Assembly: GCA_022419385.1 (NCBI GenBank)
Contig: JAJUBI010000004.1
Location: 372,001 to 436,000 of the forward strand
DNA: 64,000 bases
Direction: 5' to 3'
Origin: Paraconiothyrium sp. Pb-2020
Lineage: Eukaryota > Ascomycota > Dothideomycetes > Pleosporales > Didymosphaeriaceae
Shown here: piece by piece, positions 21,653 through 33,362 of the stretch
Position numbering within the stretch: position 1 is the stretch's first letter
How the letters are laid out: each line of letters starts with the position of its first letter
Notes under the pieces: model-generated
The model's input: only the letters and a program-made list of their open reading frames with translations
What the model was told of the DNA's origin: nothing
Database searches by the model: none
Program-made: the position numbers and the translations under genes

Positions 21653-24600
21653 ATGTGGGGGGCGGGTCTTACCAGGACCAACACCGAGGACAGTCGGAGG
21701 AACCCTTGGCACAACGAAGCGCAACATCTTCCGGATCGTCTAGAGGAGGTCGAGACACCACCGGAAGGCAGTGACATTAGTCAACCCGTTGAGCATGGGC
21801 ATCCATCAACTGTTGGGGGAACCTGGGGAGAACGTGATGCGGGAGACATCAACACACAGATGGCCGCCGAGGAGTTTGCGGTCCTGCGAGAGAGACTGAC
21901 TCGGTGGCGAACTTCAGAACGTCCGGACGGTTTAGTGAAGACGCTCAGTCAGATGAGCCAACGGAGTGGGAGAAGCGGACTGCATCGACGACAGTCCATG
22001 GCGCCGACGGAAAGCAACATTGACGAGGAACGTGGTGATTCCGGTGCTGCGGACGATGAGGAAGAGGATGATTTCGAGCTGGGGGCTTTCATGAAGGAGG
22101 GGCATTTCGAAAAACGCAAGAATGGACAGTCTGCGAAGAAAGTAGGGGTGGTTTGGAAGAACCTCACGGTACGGGGTATCGGTAGCACATCGACTGTCGT
22201 AAGGACTTTGCCTGACGCTATCATTGGAACCTTCGGACCTGATCTATACAAACTTATATCTCGATTTATACCCGGACTGAAATCATCTCGCCACTCTCAG
22301 ACCCGAATTTTGATAAACGACTTCTCAGGTGTTGTCAAGGATGGAGAGATGATGCTTGTTCTTGGCCGACCTGGGTCTGGATGCTCTACCTTCCTCAAAG
22401 CGATCGCAAACGACAGGGACAGCTATGCCTCAGTAGAAGGAGATGTCTCGTACGGCGGCATACCTGCCGAGGAGCAGGGCAAGAAGTTCCGTGGAGAAGT
22501 CAACTACAATGCAGAGGATGATGTGCATTTCGCTGAGCTAAACGTATGGCAGACGCTATACTTCGCACTCCTGAATAAGACGAAGAAGAAGGAGAAGGAA
22601 AACATACCGGTCATTCTGGAAGCGTTATTAAAGATCTTCGGTATATCACACACCAAGTATACGCCTGTTGGTGATGAGTTCGTGCGAGGTGTGAGTGGAG
22701 GAGAACGCAAACGCGTTTCCATTGCTGAGACTCTGGCTACCAAATCAACAGTAGTCTGCTGGGACAATTCCACTCGAGGTCTGGATGCTTCCACTGCGCT
22801 CGATTACGCAAAGTCGCTGCGCATAATGACCGACATTAGTAACCGAACGACGTTCGTAACATTATATCAGGCAGGTGAAGGAATTTACGATTTGATGGAC
22901 AAAGTCATGGTGATCGATCAGGGTCGGTGTATCTATCAAGGTCCGGCAAGCGAGGCGAGGAATTACTTTATCAATCTTGGTTTCAAAGCTCCGGAGCGGC
23001 AAACTACTGCGGGTTTTTTGACCGCAGTCACTGATCCGGCCGAAAGGCAGTTCCGCGAAGGGTACGAAGACAGCGTGCCAAAGACACCGGAGGATCTCGA
23101 AACAGCGTTCAGACGATCAGAGAGCTACAAGCGGATTTTGCGGGAAGTCGATACTTACGAAGCAGAACTCCAGCGGTCAGACTATGCTGACGCGCGTGAA
23201 TTTGAGGGCGCTGTCCACGAGGGCAAGAGCAAGAAAGTATCTAAGAAATCGCCATACACGGTCAGCTTCTTCCGTCAGGTGCTGGCTTGTACGCAAAGAG
23301 AAATATGGTTGACCTGGGGCGATAAAACCACACTTGTCACAAAGTTCTTTATCATCATCAGCAACGGTCTCATTGTGGGCAGCTTGTTCTACGGCGAACC
23401 CCTGGATACATCGGGCGCTTTCAGTAGAGGGGGTGCACTCTTCTTCTCCATCCTCTTCCTGGGCTGGTTGCAACTCTCGGAGCTCATGAAAGCTGTCTTT
23501 GGTCGAGCGATCGTCAAGCGTCATAACGACTATGCGTTCTACCGTCCTTCTGCCGTTGCACTGGCACGTGTTTTGCAGGATTTTCCCTTGCTGCTCTTCC
23601 AAGTCGTACCCTTCGTCCTCATCATGTACTTCTTAGCCCAGCTCGATGTCGACGTATCGAAATTTTGGGTCTATCTGTTATTTGTTTATACAAACACTAT
23701 TTGTATCACATCGTTATATCGGATGTTCGCTTCGCTGTCACCAACGATCGATGACGCTGTGCGATTCTCTGGGATTGCATTGAACCTCCTTATCATTTAC
23801 ACGGGTTATGTTATTCCTAAACCACAATTGCTCCATCAGTACATCTGGTTCGGATGGCTATACTGGATCAATCCCATTTCATATGCTTTCGAAGGAGTCA
23901 TATCCAACGAGTTCTCTGATCGAGTCATGGACTGCTCGCCATCCCAGCTCGTTCCTCAAGGGCCTGACGTGAATTCTATGTACCAAGGCTGTTCGCTGAA
24001 CGGCGCCCAGCCCAACTCACGGACCATTTCTGGATCAGCATATCTGGCGACAAGTTTCAGTTATTCGAGGAGCAATTTGTGGAGGAATTGGGCTGTGGTC
24101 ATCGCCTTTGCGGTGCTTTACGTGCTTGTCACTGTCTGGGCCACTGAAACATTTTCTTTTACTTCAGGCGGGGGCGGCGCCCTGATCTTTAAGAAGTCGG
24201 GTCGCGCGAAAAGAGCTGTCAATGAGGCTCCTGCTGACGAGGAAAAGGTCGTTGCGGGCGAGAACTCTGGGAGTGGCCTGAATGGCGAGACAACTGATGA
24301 ACAGCGGGAAGAAGCGCTAGAGCAGATTTCCAGCAGCGAGAGCATCTTCACATGGCAGAACGTCGAATACACTGTTCCATACCAAGGAGGTGAGAGGAAG
24401 CTCCTTAATAAGATCAATGGGTACGCGAAGCCCGGCCTAATGGTCGCACTCGTTGGTGCTTCGGGAGCCGGAAAAACCACGCTGCTCAACACTCTTTCGC
24501 AACGACAGAAAATGGGTGCTGTTTCGGGTGAGTTTCTCGTAGATGGAAAGCCTTTGGATGTCGACTTCCAGCGTGGCACAGGGTTTTGCGAACAGCAAGA

Positions 24601-26296
24601 TATTCACGATGGCACGGCAACTGTCCGAGAAGCACTAGAGTTTTCCGCCATCTTGCGTCAAAACCGCAATATCTCCAAAAAAGGGAAACTCGAATACGTG
24701 GATAAGATCATTGATCTACTTGAACTTCAGCAAAGTCAGGATGCTCTTGTCTCTAGTTTGGGCGTAGAACAAAAGAAGCGGTTGACTATCGGAGTCGAAC
24801 TGGCAGCTAAGCCATCTTTACTCCTGTTCCTAGATGAACCCACCTCCGGTTTGGACTCGAACTCGGCCTTTAGTATCGTGCGGTTTCTCAAAAAACTTTC
24901 TTCTGCCGGTCAGGCCGTACTTTGCACCATACATCAGCCGGATTCTGTCCTCATCCAGCAGTTCGATATGATCCTCGCGCTCAATCCGGGCGGAAACACT
25001 TTCTATTTCGGCCCTGTCGGGACTAATGGGAGAGACGTTATCAAGTACTTCTCGGATCGAGGTGTTCAATGCCCTCCGAATAAGAACGTTGCTGAGTTCA
25101 TTCTTGAGACCGCTGTAAAACCGGTCAGACGTAAAGACGGTACTAAAATCAATTGGAACGACGAGTGGGCTAAGTCCACCAATAATCAGGAGATGCTCCA
25201 GGAAATCAACCGTATCAAGAGCGAGCGCGGCCAGAAGACCTACAAAAATAAGCAAGATGCGACAGAATTCGCGGCATCGGTTTGGCTTCAGACTCAAATG
25301 CTTACGAAGCGTGTCTTGACACAATACTGGCGCGACCCTTCCTACCTCTATGGCAAACTATTCGTCGCCGTGATTTGTGCAATTGCAAACGGCTTTACCT
25401 ATTACCGCTTAGGCAACACCATCGGCGACATGCAGAACCGCCTTTTCTCCTCGTTTCTAATTCTCCTCATTCCACCCACCATCGTGAACGCCGTCGTGCC
25501 GAAGTTCTACACAAATATGGCGCTCTGGCAAACGCGCGAGCTGCCCTCTCGCATCTACGGCTGGGTCGCCTTCACGACTGCCCAAGTCGTTGCCGAGATT
25601 CCCATTGCGATCGTCTCATCGGTTCTCTATTTTCTCCTGTGGTATTATAACGCTGGACTTCCCACAGACAGCTCGACCGCCGGTTACGTCTTCCTCATGA
25701 CAATGCTGTTCTTCCTATTCATCTCGTCATGGGGTCAATGGATTTGCGCTTTCGCGCCCAGCTTCACTGTGATTTCGAATATACTTCCGTTTTTCTTCGT
25801 CATGTTCTCGCTTTTCAACGGCGTCGTGAGGCCGTACTCCCAGCTTGCAGTGTTCTGGAAGTACTGGATGTACTACGTAAACCCGAGTACGTACTGGATT
25901 GGCGGCGTGTTGTCAGCGACTCTGCACGGGATTCCGGTTGAGTGTCAGTCGAGCGAAACCGCGGTTTTTGATGTGCCGACCGGGCAGACGTGTAGCTCTT
26001 ACGCGGGTGGACAATCGCCGGGTTATCTATTGAACCCTAATGCCACGTCTGGGTGCATGTACTGCCCATACTCTTCGGGAGACGACTACTTGGCCACACT
26101 CAACATCAAGGCTAGTGACAAGTGGCGCGACTTCGGTATCTTCCTTGCGTTCTGCGTCAGCAACTGGGCTTTGGTGTACTTCTTCATTTGGAGCGTTCGA
26201 ATCAAAAGTTGGACTTTTGGGTTTAGAGCTGTCGGCAAGGCGGCCGAGAAAGCCATGCGGGGGGCTAAAGGGGCTAGAGGGGAAGAAGCAAGGTGA
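21653..26296 (+). CDS. PDR-type ABC multidrug transporter (ABCG full transporter), 1547 aa
   Basis: A full-size plasma-membrane efflux pump with the reverse (NBD-TMD)2 layout of Pdr5/Cdr1/AtrB-type proteins. It lies in one exon of 4644 nt with no intron. NBD1 has the fungal degenerate Walker A (GRPGSGCST, Cys for Lys, residue ~237), signature VSGGERKRVSIAE (~346) and WDNSTRGLDAS (~370). TMD1 spans about 560-830. NBD2 has a regular Walker A (GASGAGKTTLL, ~936), the degenerate signature LGVEQKKRLTIG (~1037) and LLFLDEPTSGLDS (~1057). TMD2 spans about 1222-1525, with a Cys-containing extracellular loop before the last helix. The asymmetry of the two ATP sites is normal for the family. The start context is aacATG. 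It is convergent with an MFS pump. Confidence 0.97.
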   Translation: MWGAGLTRTNTEDSRRNPWHNEAQHLPDRLEEVETPPEGSDISQPVEHGHPSTVGGTWGERDAGDINTQMAAEEFAVLRERLTRWRTSERPDGLVKTLSQMSQRSGRSGLHRRQSMAPTESNIDEERGDSGAADDEEEDDFELGAFMKEGHFEKRKNGQSAKKVGVVWKNLTVRGIGSTSTVVRTLPDAIIGTFGPDLYKLISRFIPGLKSSRHSQTRILINDFSGVVKDGEMMLVLGRPGSGCSTFLKAIANDRDSYASVEGDVSYGGIPAEEQGKKFRGEVNYNAEDDVHFAELNVWQTLYFALLNKTKKKEKENIPVILEALLKIFGISHTKYTPVGDEFVRGVSGGERKRVSIAETLATKSTVVCWDNSTRGLDASTALDYAKSLRIMTDISNRTTFVTLYQAGEGIYDLMDKVMVIDQGRCIYQGPASEARNYFINLGFKAPERQTTAGFLTAVTDPAERQFREGYEDSVPKTPEDLETAFRRSESYKRILREVDTYEAELQRSDYADAREFEGAVHEGKSKKVSKKSPYTVSFFRQVLACTQREIWLTWGDKTTLVTKFFIIISNGLIVGSLFYGEPLDTSGAFSRGGALFFSILFLGWLQLSELMKAVFGRAIVKRHNDYAFYRPSAVALARVLQDFPLLLFQVVPFVLIMYFLAQLDVDVSKFWVYLLFVYTNTICITSLYRMFASLSPTIDDAVRFSGIALNLLIIYTGYVIPKPQLLHQYIWFGWLYWINPISYAFEGVISNEFSDRVMDCSPSQLVPQGPDVNSMYQGCSLNGAQPNSRTISGSAYLATSFSYSRSNLWRNWAVVIAFAVLYVLVTVWATETFSFTSGGGGALIFKKSGRAKRAVNEAPADEEKVVAGENSGSGLNGETTDEQREEALEQISSSESIFTWQNVEYTVPYQGGERKLLNKINGYAKPGLMVALVGASGAGKTTLLNTLSQRQKMGAVSGEFLVDGKPLDVDFQRGTGFCEQQDIHDGTATVREALEFSAILRQNRNISKKGKLEYVDKIIDLLELQQSQDALVSSLGVEQKKRLTIGVELAAKPSLLLFLDEPTSGLDSNSAFSIVRFLKKLSSAGQAVLCTIHQPDSVLIQQFDMILALNPGGNTFYFGPVGTNGRDVIKYFSDRGVQCPPNKNVAEFILETAVKPVRRKDGTKINWNDEWAKSTNNQEMLQEINRIKSERGQKTYKNKQDATEFAASVWLQTQMLTKRVLTQYWRDPSYLYGKLFVAVICAIANGFTYYRLGNTIGDMQNRLFSSFLILLIPPTIVNAVVPKFYTNMALWQTRELPSRIYGWVAFTTAQVVAEIPIAIVSSVLYFLLWYYNAGLPTDSSTAGYVFLMTMLFFLFISSWGQWICAFAPSFTVISNILPFFFVMFSLFNGVVRPYSQLAVFWKYWMYYVNPSTYWIGGVLSATLHGIPVECQSSETAVFDVPTGQTCSSYAGGQSPGYLLNPNATSGCMYCPYSSGDDYLATLNIKASDKWRDFGIFLAFCVSNWALVYFFIWSVRIKSWTFGFRAVGKAAEKAMRGAKGARGEEAR

Positions 26297-26448
26297 AGGG
26301 GAGGCCTAAGAGACTCCTCTGGAAGCATCATGTATACTGTCCGCACTGTACCACCAAAGAGGATACACTGGCTAAAGCAAGATGAGCTACACTACCAGAA
26401 ATTACTACATCATTAGGTAAAGATAGTCTCCGCATTGTGTTGAGATAT

Positions 26449-28449
26449 TCAAGCTCTAAGCGTCCTCCCAACAGCATTAGAATCCCAAAAAAATACCTTA
26501 CTCCCAATCCAATCCAGAGGAACCATGACTCTGTCCGCAATAGCATCTGTGAGCTTGAAGTAGATGTTGTTGCGATGGAAGAAAGAGCGGCTCTTCTTGC
26601 CGAAGATATCTGTGTCCTGTATCAGCATTCTGATGCTGCCTAAGTGAGGAAAACTTACAAAGGGGTATAGTCAACATGCAAATTGCCACCTGGACGCTGG
26701 CTATTGCCGTGAAGACAGGCTGAACCTTCCCTCTCTGAATCCATTCGAACCCTTTGAACGTGAGCGCAAACGAGAAAATATTCTTGAAGACGAGCAGGCA
26801 AGTGAAGCCTTCAACAGACATGTCACCTAGAAATAGTCAGATTTCAAGCCTCGAGAAGAGGAATCGACTTCAGCTTACGATGCGCGTCGACAATATATAG
26901 CGCACTCGCCACAGCACCACAAACCATACCGGCCACCTCCAGCGCGAAGAAGAAGTCCGGCCAGAACCAGCCGTACTTGTATGGGTCGCCACTGGTGAAG
27001 CCGAATCCATAGAGCCCTGCACAACCAAGCACAAGTTGTGGGAGTACAAGGAACATCCGAAATTCAGGTTCGTATTTGCCGTGGTTGAGACGCGTGAGGA
27101 ATCCAGCTGACCAGTCTGATACAAGGCCGCAGAGGATGAAGCCAATGATGGCTCCGACGAATGCACCTGTGTACATGTAACCTGTCTTCTCTTCGCCGAA
27201 CCAGAGCGGGGGACCTAACATGATAGCTGCGAGAACAACTCCAATCATCACAGTCCATCCTATCAGAGCGCCTTGGATAAGACAAGCCCAGAGAATACCA
27301 GGATGAAAAAAGAGCGGGAAGGGACGCAGAAGGAGGTGTAGGTAGCGTTCATCCGTGTGGCGGCCGTTGAAGGGCAACAAACTCCTCTTCCACGAGACCT
27401 TATTTCGAAGGTGAGGAGGATGTCCCCTGGTTCCCTCAATGTTCGCACCATTGCCAGTGCTCTCCAGCTCACCGGATGTACCCGCTGACGAGTCCACTAC
27501 CATTTCCTTCGACGCCGTCGGCCGTGTTTGCTCCACCAAATTCCCCATTGTATCGATATCGAACCGCTGCTCTCTTCGGTATGTCGTCTCAGGACAATAG
27601 AAGAACAACAAAGGGAAAAGTACCGCAGTGAAGATTGCGACGAAATAAAATGTCCACTCATATCCTATCTCGGCCGCAATCTTTCCCACCAACACGGGGG
27701 TGAGGAAGGCGCCTCCGAACAAAGCAAGATTACTCAGTGCCATCCTCAGGCCTCTCTCGTGCACAAAGTACAAGTCACCCACACTGGCATTGACCAGGGC
27801 TTCAAAAGGCGCAAGCCCTATGCCTTGAAAGATTCGTGCCCATAGAAGAGACTTGTAGTTCTTCCCGTTCGCGCCACCCCATGCGCTGCTATACACAACG
27901 GTGATGGCCCCAAGCAGGTAGACGTGTCGCTTTCCCCAAATCCGTGCGGAAGGAACGAAAAGGAAGCCTGCGAGCCCGACGCCGAGGAGATGGTAGCCCG
28001 TCAGGAGAGCCATATCGGTGAAGGAGCGTTGAAAGTAAATGGCGAGGGAGACGGTGTCTGCGGCGAGCAGAGGGGAAAGTGTTGCTGCGATCACAGAGAC
28101 GAGTGAGAGTATGCACACAATGACGTCGCGCTGCCATAGTGGCCAGTTCTGCATGCAATCAGTTAGCATCCATGATACGTATCATGGGTCTCTGGGCAGT
28201 GAGCGCGTACAAGCGGATCGTTGGGGTCGTCGCTTGGCTGTGGGACGAGCAGTATCTTGCCCGTCTTATCATACTTGAGATTCGCATCGCGAGCTTGCGC
28301 TTGGTCCTCTTGTCTCCTTCGCTCATCTTCGAGTACGTTCGCCGTCCCTACCATGTAGTGTTAGCTGCCCCGCAGGTTGCCGTCAGGACCCCTGATTGCG
28401 TACCAGGGACGTGCTCCAGCTTGTAGTCCTCGAGTATGCCGAGTCCCAT
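26449..28449 (-). CDS. DHA1-type major facilitator superfamily transporter, 593 aa
   Basis: A 12-helix proton-coupled transporter of the fungal drug:H+ antiporter type; the substrate is unknown. Exons are 28449-28404, 28347-28211, 28148-26879, 26826-26659 and 26609-26449, with introns of 56, 62, 52 and 49 nt. The N-terminus reads MGLGILEDYKLEHVPGT, and the family entry motif is VPQPSDDPNDPLNWPLW. Motif A-like RIWGKRHVY follows helix 2. Further helices include FVAIFTAVLFPLLFFYCPET, a charged central loop of about 70 residues, ILWACLIQGALIGWTVMIGV, and late helices with VASALYIVDAHRD. All four junctions keep frame. The C-terminal tail is longer than usual (IYFKLTDAIADRV onwards), so the last exon end is less certain. 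It is convergent with the PDR pump, 152 bp apart at their stops. Confidence 0.92.
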
Positions 28450-30148
28450 TGTCGCGTATATACATTGAGCTACGGTCGAAGTAGTGATGCGATAGGGTGT
28501 TTACATAGCGAAGCTAAAGGAGGTGGAGGGCAGCCATCTTGAGAGCTGGATGCTTCTGTTGCCGTTTCCAGCTGGGCGGTTATGAATCTGGGGGTGGAGA
28601 CGGGCCGCGATCGCCATTTCGGCTGGCACCAATCGGGGGCTGCGAAGGTGGAACACGGCACCATCGCGACACGCCGTTCCTACACCTGCCAGACCACCTC
28701 AACAAACTGAAGAAGAGCATGTAGGGGCGATGCTGGGGTTATCGGGCGCGCCCGTCCTTTCTTCCCACCCCCAGGGAGAATAGCAACGTCGTCATCGAGG
28801 CAGCCTCTAGCGAGTCCTTCCCTTCCCCGGCTGGTCAGTCAGTTGAGCAAAAGAACGCACGATGCGAGGCCGCCTCTTCATGTCGCCTTCTGTGATTCCA
28901 ACTTGCTCTCATCAGACCTTTGCTGCGAGCGGTCCTTCGTGAGCCTGACCTTCAGCATAGAAACCGGATGGTCCTGGACGAGAGGATGCTACAAACGAGA
29001 CTGTCAGGCTCTGGGGAAACTGGTTCCCATGGTCCCGTCGTGCGCTTACCGGCCTTATCCAGCCCGGGTTGGGACGTAGTCCCACCTTCTTGACTGCTTT
29101 GTTGAAATGAGGCCAGAACTGTGCACGAGTCACGGACCTCGATGGGTAGGGGTACCATCGCCACGGTGCTGTCACCTGGAAACCCAGTTGAAGGGCAGAG
29201 GACTGGGTAGTGCAGGGAAGTGGCCATGAGCTCACTGTCATGGCAGGTCGCCGACCCACTCTTCCCTCCTACAATGTACATCACGAAAAGCTTTGCGACG
29301 GACCCTCTGCAGAACCTGATTAGAGGCATGTCGTGGGTAGAATCAAGATAGCAAAGCTCATGAGCAGCAAAGTGCAGAGCTGGACGTACGAGAAGCACGA
29401 TACAACGGTCCCCTATCCATTCACGTGCCACTCGTAAGACCTCGGGAGAGCTAGCTATTCACTGCTGGATGCCGGCTTTACTTTCACGAATACATGTAAC
29501 GCTCTAGGTTTGCTCCCTCTTACCGTATTTAGCTCACTCAATTGTTCTTTTGTAATGAAAGAGCGCGACAAGGTTAGGCTCTATCTTCGCAGACAAATTA
29601 TTCCTCCATCCCTCACATAACGTTCCGCCTCAGGCATTACACACTATTTACTCGTGTACCGAACCTGCCCCATAGAGACACAATCCGCAACTTCGAGACC
29701 GCGTATACGAATAACATTCACACTTGAAAAGCTCGAAAATTTGACTCCTATTCGCAGCAGCCCGCATGTCCTCGGCTACCAGTGAGGCTATGGCTCACCT
29801 CAGTGTCATGGATAGTACGATTCTGGCCTCTCCAAAAAGTTTAGGACCAGGCGATCAGCGTCATGACATGTCTAGAAGATGCAAGGCTTCTTTCAGTCAA
29901 TGGACGAATAGGGACATCCATAATGGACTGCTGTAGGAGCTGTAGCCAGGTCACGGTCTGGGAGACTTGAACAAGAGGCGGCTTTGGATATCCTCGTCGC
30001 GTCGGTGAGGACAGTCAACCAGTAGATATGGGAATGCCATGGAAGCGTCCTCAGATGTACAGCCTCAACGCATCATTTTCAGCAAAAAATGTCGGTCAAT
30101 TGTATTGCCCACACATTTCTCTCGGTTAGAATACAATGACAAAAGAAG
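28450..30148. other. Gene-poor region upstream of the MFS gene
   Basis: A 1.7-kb stretch lies between the MFS start and the tRNA. Open frames reach about 160 codons on the minus strand (28952-29431) but have no recognisable domain or consistent splice structure. It should hold the MFS promoter. I see no other supported feature. Confidence 0.4.
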
Positions 30149-30233
30149 AGGTCGTGCCCGGAATCGAACCGGGGTTGCCGGAAGGTCCTGAGATGATCAG
30201 AATCCGGAGTGATAACCGCTACACTACACAACC
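30149..30233 (-). tRNA. tRNA-Gln (anticodon CTG) with a 13-nt intron
   Basis: Read on the minus strand, the 5' arm GGTTGTG pairs with 3' CACGACC (one G-T). The D arm contains the A box TAGTGTAGCGGTT, and the T arm contains the B box GGTTCGATTCC between CCCGG stems. The anticodon stem CCGGA/TCCGG encloses 20 nt. Removing 13 nt (TCATCTCAGGACC) after position 37 leaves the seven-base loop TTCTGAT, giving anticodon CTG. The start resembles eukaryotic tRNA-Gln. A run of four T on the minus strand (30144-30141) a few bases downstream fits a Pol III stop. Confidence 0.93.
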
Positions 30234-30898
30234 TTTGCAAAGGTTGGGGCACGATCCACTACAAGTTGTAGTGAATTGATGTGCAGAATTTGATCAGTGA
30301 AATATACATAGCCAGATTTATTCCCGCTTCCAGACTGAGAGATTATTTGCAACTTCTTCAAATGGCAGACTTTGGATATGGGTGCGGCTTCGGTGGGGTA
30401 ATTTTGTGTTGGAGTGTGGGACGGACAAGGGGCGCCGTCGGTTCGCTAATGGAGCGCATGACGGACTTCCGCATTATGAGAAATACAGAATGCTGAAGGC
30501 TTTTGCTTGCATCACCGACGAAGCCAAGTTCTACGGAAATGAAAAGCTCAAACTCTAATTCTAGGGAACCTAATTGAAGGAGTGGCAACCACGAACGACG
30601 GATAAGCAGATTGGATACGCATTGACGTGTAGATCGAGAAGATGCGAATTCATTTAGTGAGCCCTAGTCAGAGTGATATTGCTTGCCGGATTATAGGGTA
30701 CGATCGCTCGGTACCACCTGAACCTGAACCTGATAATCTCACATTTTCATACTTCCTACCACTCGCTGCCAGGTCGCCATGTCAAGCCATATACGCCGAT
30801 ATCATATAGCCGCCCAAAATCCCTAACGCCACCCAATGCATGGTAAGAAGCTTTCGCTGGCTATGTTGATGTTCTCAAGCCTCATACATCCCAACTCT
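30234..30898. other. Intergenic region between tRNA-Gln and RRS1
   Basis: This 665-bp stretch is relatively AT-rich, with no recognisable coding content. It includes the tRNA 5' flank and the RRS1 3' region. Confidence 0.45.
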
Positions 30899-31637
30899 CT
30901 AACCAGTTTTCCTAGCGTTGCGCTCATTAGCGCGCTGCTTCCTCTCGTTCCTTCTGATCTTGTCCTTCCTTGCAGCCCTTCCCTCAGCCCTCGCATCATG
31001 CGCCTCTCCAGTCTCCTTCTCCTTCTTCTCATCAACCTCAACGAGCCACTCGTTGTCCCCCTCCTTGTTCTTGCCCTTGTAGCCCCACCTAGGAACCCAC
31101 TCACCGCTCGCCTCGTCGTAAACCAGCTTGGTCTTGTCATTCTTGTTTTTGGTAATACCCTTCTTCTTAGCGAAGAGCTCCCACTTAGTAGGGGGTTTCT
31201 CGGCAGGGATGGGCTTTTCGCGGGGCAGCGGAGTGGTGCTAGGGGGAAGGATCAGGTGGACGCCATCAGCAGATGACTTTATCTCGCAGGTGGTGAGCAG
31301 CTGGTTTATGAGGGCTTGCGCGGCATCACGAGCGTTGGAGGCGAGAGCTTCTTCGTCGGCGTCACGCGCAACGGGATTTGGGTCGTTCGCAAGTAGGTTT
31401 CCAAGGTCGAAAGTGTAAGGCGTGGGCTTATCGACGGTGACTGGTCTGCACAACGTCAGTGAGGGTGCTGCTGGGTATGCCGGGGCTGGCAAGAAAGTAC
31501 CTTCTTGTTGCGACAGTCGAGTCCGTCATGCTCATGGCTGCTTTCGGTGGCGATGCGATGTCCATTGCGTCTGTTGATTTGTGACCCACAAGCTGCGCTC
31601 CCAGCGAAACGCCACCGTCCATCTCCGTGTCAGACAT
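30899..31637 (-). CDS. RRS1: Ribosome biogenesis regulatory protein RRS1, 227 aa
   Basis: Rrs1 is a nucleolar factor that, with Rpf2, brings the 5S RNP into pre-60S ribosomes. Exons are 31637-31501 and 31445-30899, with a 55-nt intron (donor GTACTT, branch CTGACG, acceptor TGCAG). The core of the family is clear: RPVTVDKPTPYTFDLGNLLA, then DPNP, LINQLLTTCEI, LPPSTTPLPREKPIP, PPTKWELFAKKKGI and EWVPRWGYKG. The C-terminus is a basic run (RKDKIRRNERKQRANERNA), as expected for nucleolar and rRNA contact. The start MSDTEMDGG matches the usual acidic N-terminus. It is divergent from the mS29 gene across 229 bp, pairing a cytosolic-ribosome assembly gene with a mitoribosome gene. Confidence 0.94.
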
Positions 31638-31866
31638 TGTGGAAATCGTTAAATAAGCTGTCACCCAACGCTGCGAAGGCGGGAGGCACAAGGCCGACTG
31701 CTCAGATTATTTTTTGGCGGAGGGCGGGTCGCTAGCCTCATTGGGCTCTAGCGGTTGCGCTTTCACAACGGCGGACCTCCGTGGATGGCATAGCAGCGAT
31801 TTCCATCGAGCCTCCAGCACTCTTTCCAGCTCGCCATTGTAGAGGCCGCGCGCCTCAACTTCCACC

Positions 31867-33362
31867 ATGCCTCCGTCCATATGCCTGCGGAGCTTTTCCC
31901 AACTGTCCCTTGACACCGCAGCCCGCGTCTCGATGGCCTCGCGAACCCTGGTCCACCCTCAGATCGCATACTTTTCCACGTCCGCCGCGCGATATGCAAA
32001 TCCATCGCCCAAGAAGAAGGGAATGGCGGCGCCTGCTAAGAAGGGTACCAGGACGCTGAATGTCAAAAAGGGCAGGAATTCGACGCAGGATACGGGAAAA
32101 CGCCCGGCGCAAGGGGAGCGGAAAGCTGCAAGAAAGCGCATCGTCCTCACCAACGACAATGCATTGGAGGTCGCGTCGCTTAAAGATATGAGCGAAATCG
32201 ACGCACTCAACGAGGCCAATCAAGGCAGGGTGTTAGGAATACCTGAGACGACCGTTGACGCACTCCGAGCCGCGGGAGCTTTCAAGACGACACAGGGATG
32301 GAGTCTGTTCAGGAGACCGGCAACGTTGGTGCGAAAGGAGACAATTGAGCTTGCAAAGGTTATGAGAGCGGCTGAAGACCAGAAGAGAACGGTACGGAGG
32401 ATCTTGAGCGGCGAGAGACTGAGCGGCAAGAGCACACTCCTGCTTCAAGGATTGAGCATGGCTTTCCTCAGGGAGTGGGTAGTCGTCAACCTACCTGAAG
32501 GTGTGTGAAATGCCAAAAGATTTTTTGAGCGTGCTGCTAATACCTGACAGCCCAAGACATCATAAATGCGCACACCGAATACGCGCCGCTCCCCGACTCT
32601 CAGCCCACGCAATACACCCAAGATACATACACTGCGAATCTGCTTAGCCAGATCTTGAAAGCAAACCCCAATCTGGAGAATATCAAGGTCACCACCAGTC
32701 CTAAGCTTCCTCTAGCGCTCCCGAAGAACGCTACCCTAAAGCAGCTCATTGAGATTGGGGTGGTAAATCCGGAAGTCTCATGGCCAGTCTTCACGGCACT
32801 ATGGGAGGAACTCACCCAGCCTGGTCGACCACCCATCATGCTCGCCATCGACGGAACTGCCCATATGATGAAAGAGTCCGATTACCTTAACGCCGAGGTG
32901 AACCCAATCCATTCTTTCGACTTGACGATCATCAGACACTTTATTGACCACCTCTCTGGTGCCAAGTCTCTTCCTAACGGTGGTGTGGTCCTTGCCGCAA
33001 CATCACAGTCGAACGCTCCCGCTACCCCTGCGCTCGACTTCTCAGTTCAGGTAGCTGAAGCAAGACAAGTAGACCCCAACGCGCTTCCCCGATGGAACCC
33101 GTACAAGAATATCGATGCACGCGTTATGGAGGCTTTGAAGGATCTGCACAGCCCCACGACAAAGGATGGTGTGAAGCATTTGGATGTTATAAACGTCGGT
33201 GGCTTGAGCAAGGACGAGGCACGGTCAATCATGGAGTACTACGCGGAGAGCGGTATGCTTCGCGCAAAGGTCGACGATGGCTTCGTGACTGAGAAGTGGA
33301 GTCTGGCGGGGATGGGGAACATCGGAGAGCTGGAGAGAGCAAGTGTACGGTTGAGGATATAA
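31867..33362 (+). CDS. RSM23: Mitochondrial small ribosomal subunit protein mS29 (DAP3/Rsm23), 481 aa
   Basis: mS29 is a GTP-binding protein of the mitochondrial 37S ribosomal subunit. Exons are 31867-32500 and 32551-33362, with a 50-nt intron (donor GTGTGT, branch TGCTAATACCTGAC, acceptor CAG). The N-terminus is a presequence rich in Arg, Ser and Thr (MPPSICLRSFSQLSLDTAAR) followed by basic linkers. The nucleotide-binding P-loop is GERLSGKST (residues 182-190). The following part includes FLREWVVVNLPEGAQDIINA, then MLAIDGTAHMM, FDLTIIRHFIDHLSGAK and VINVGGLSKDEARSIMEYYA. This is the normal DAP3 order and length. Confidence 0.93.

Noticed and set aside
23177..23602. 141-codon frame opposite the PDR transporter
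   Set aside because: It is an antisense shadow of a strongly conserved gene with no domain of its own.
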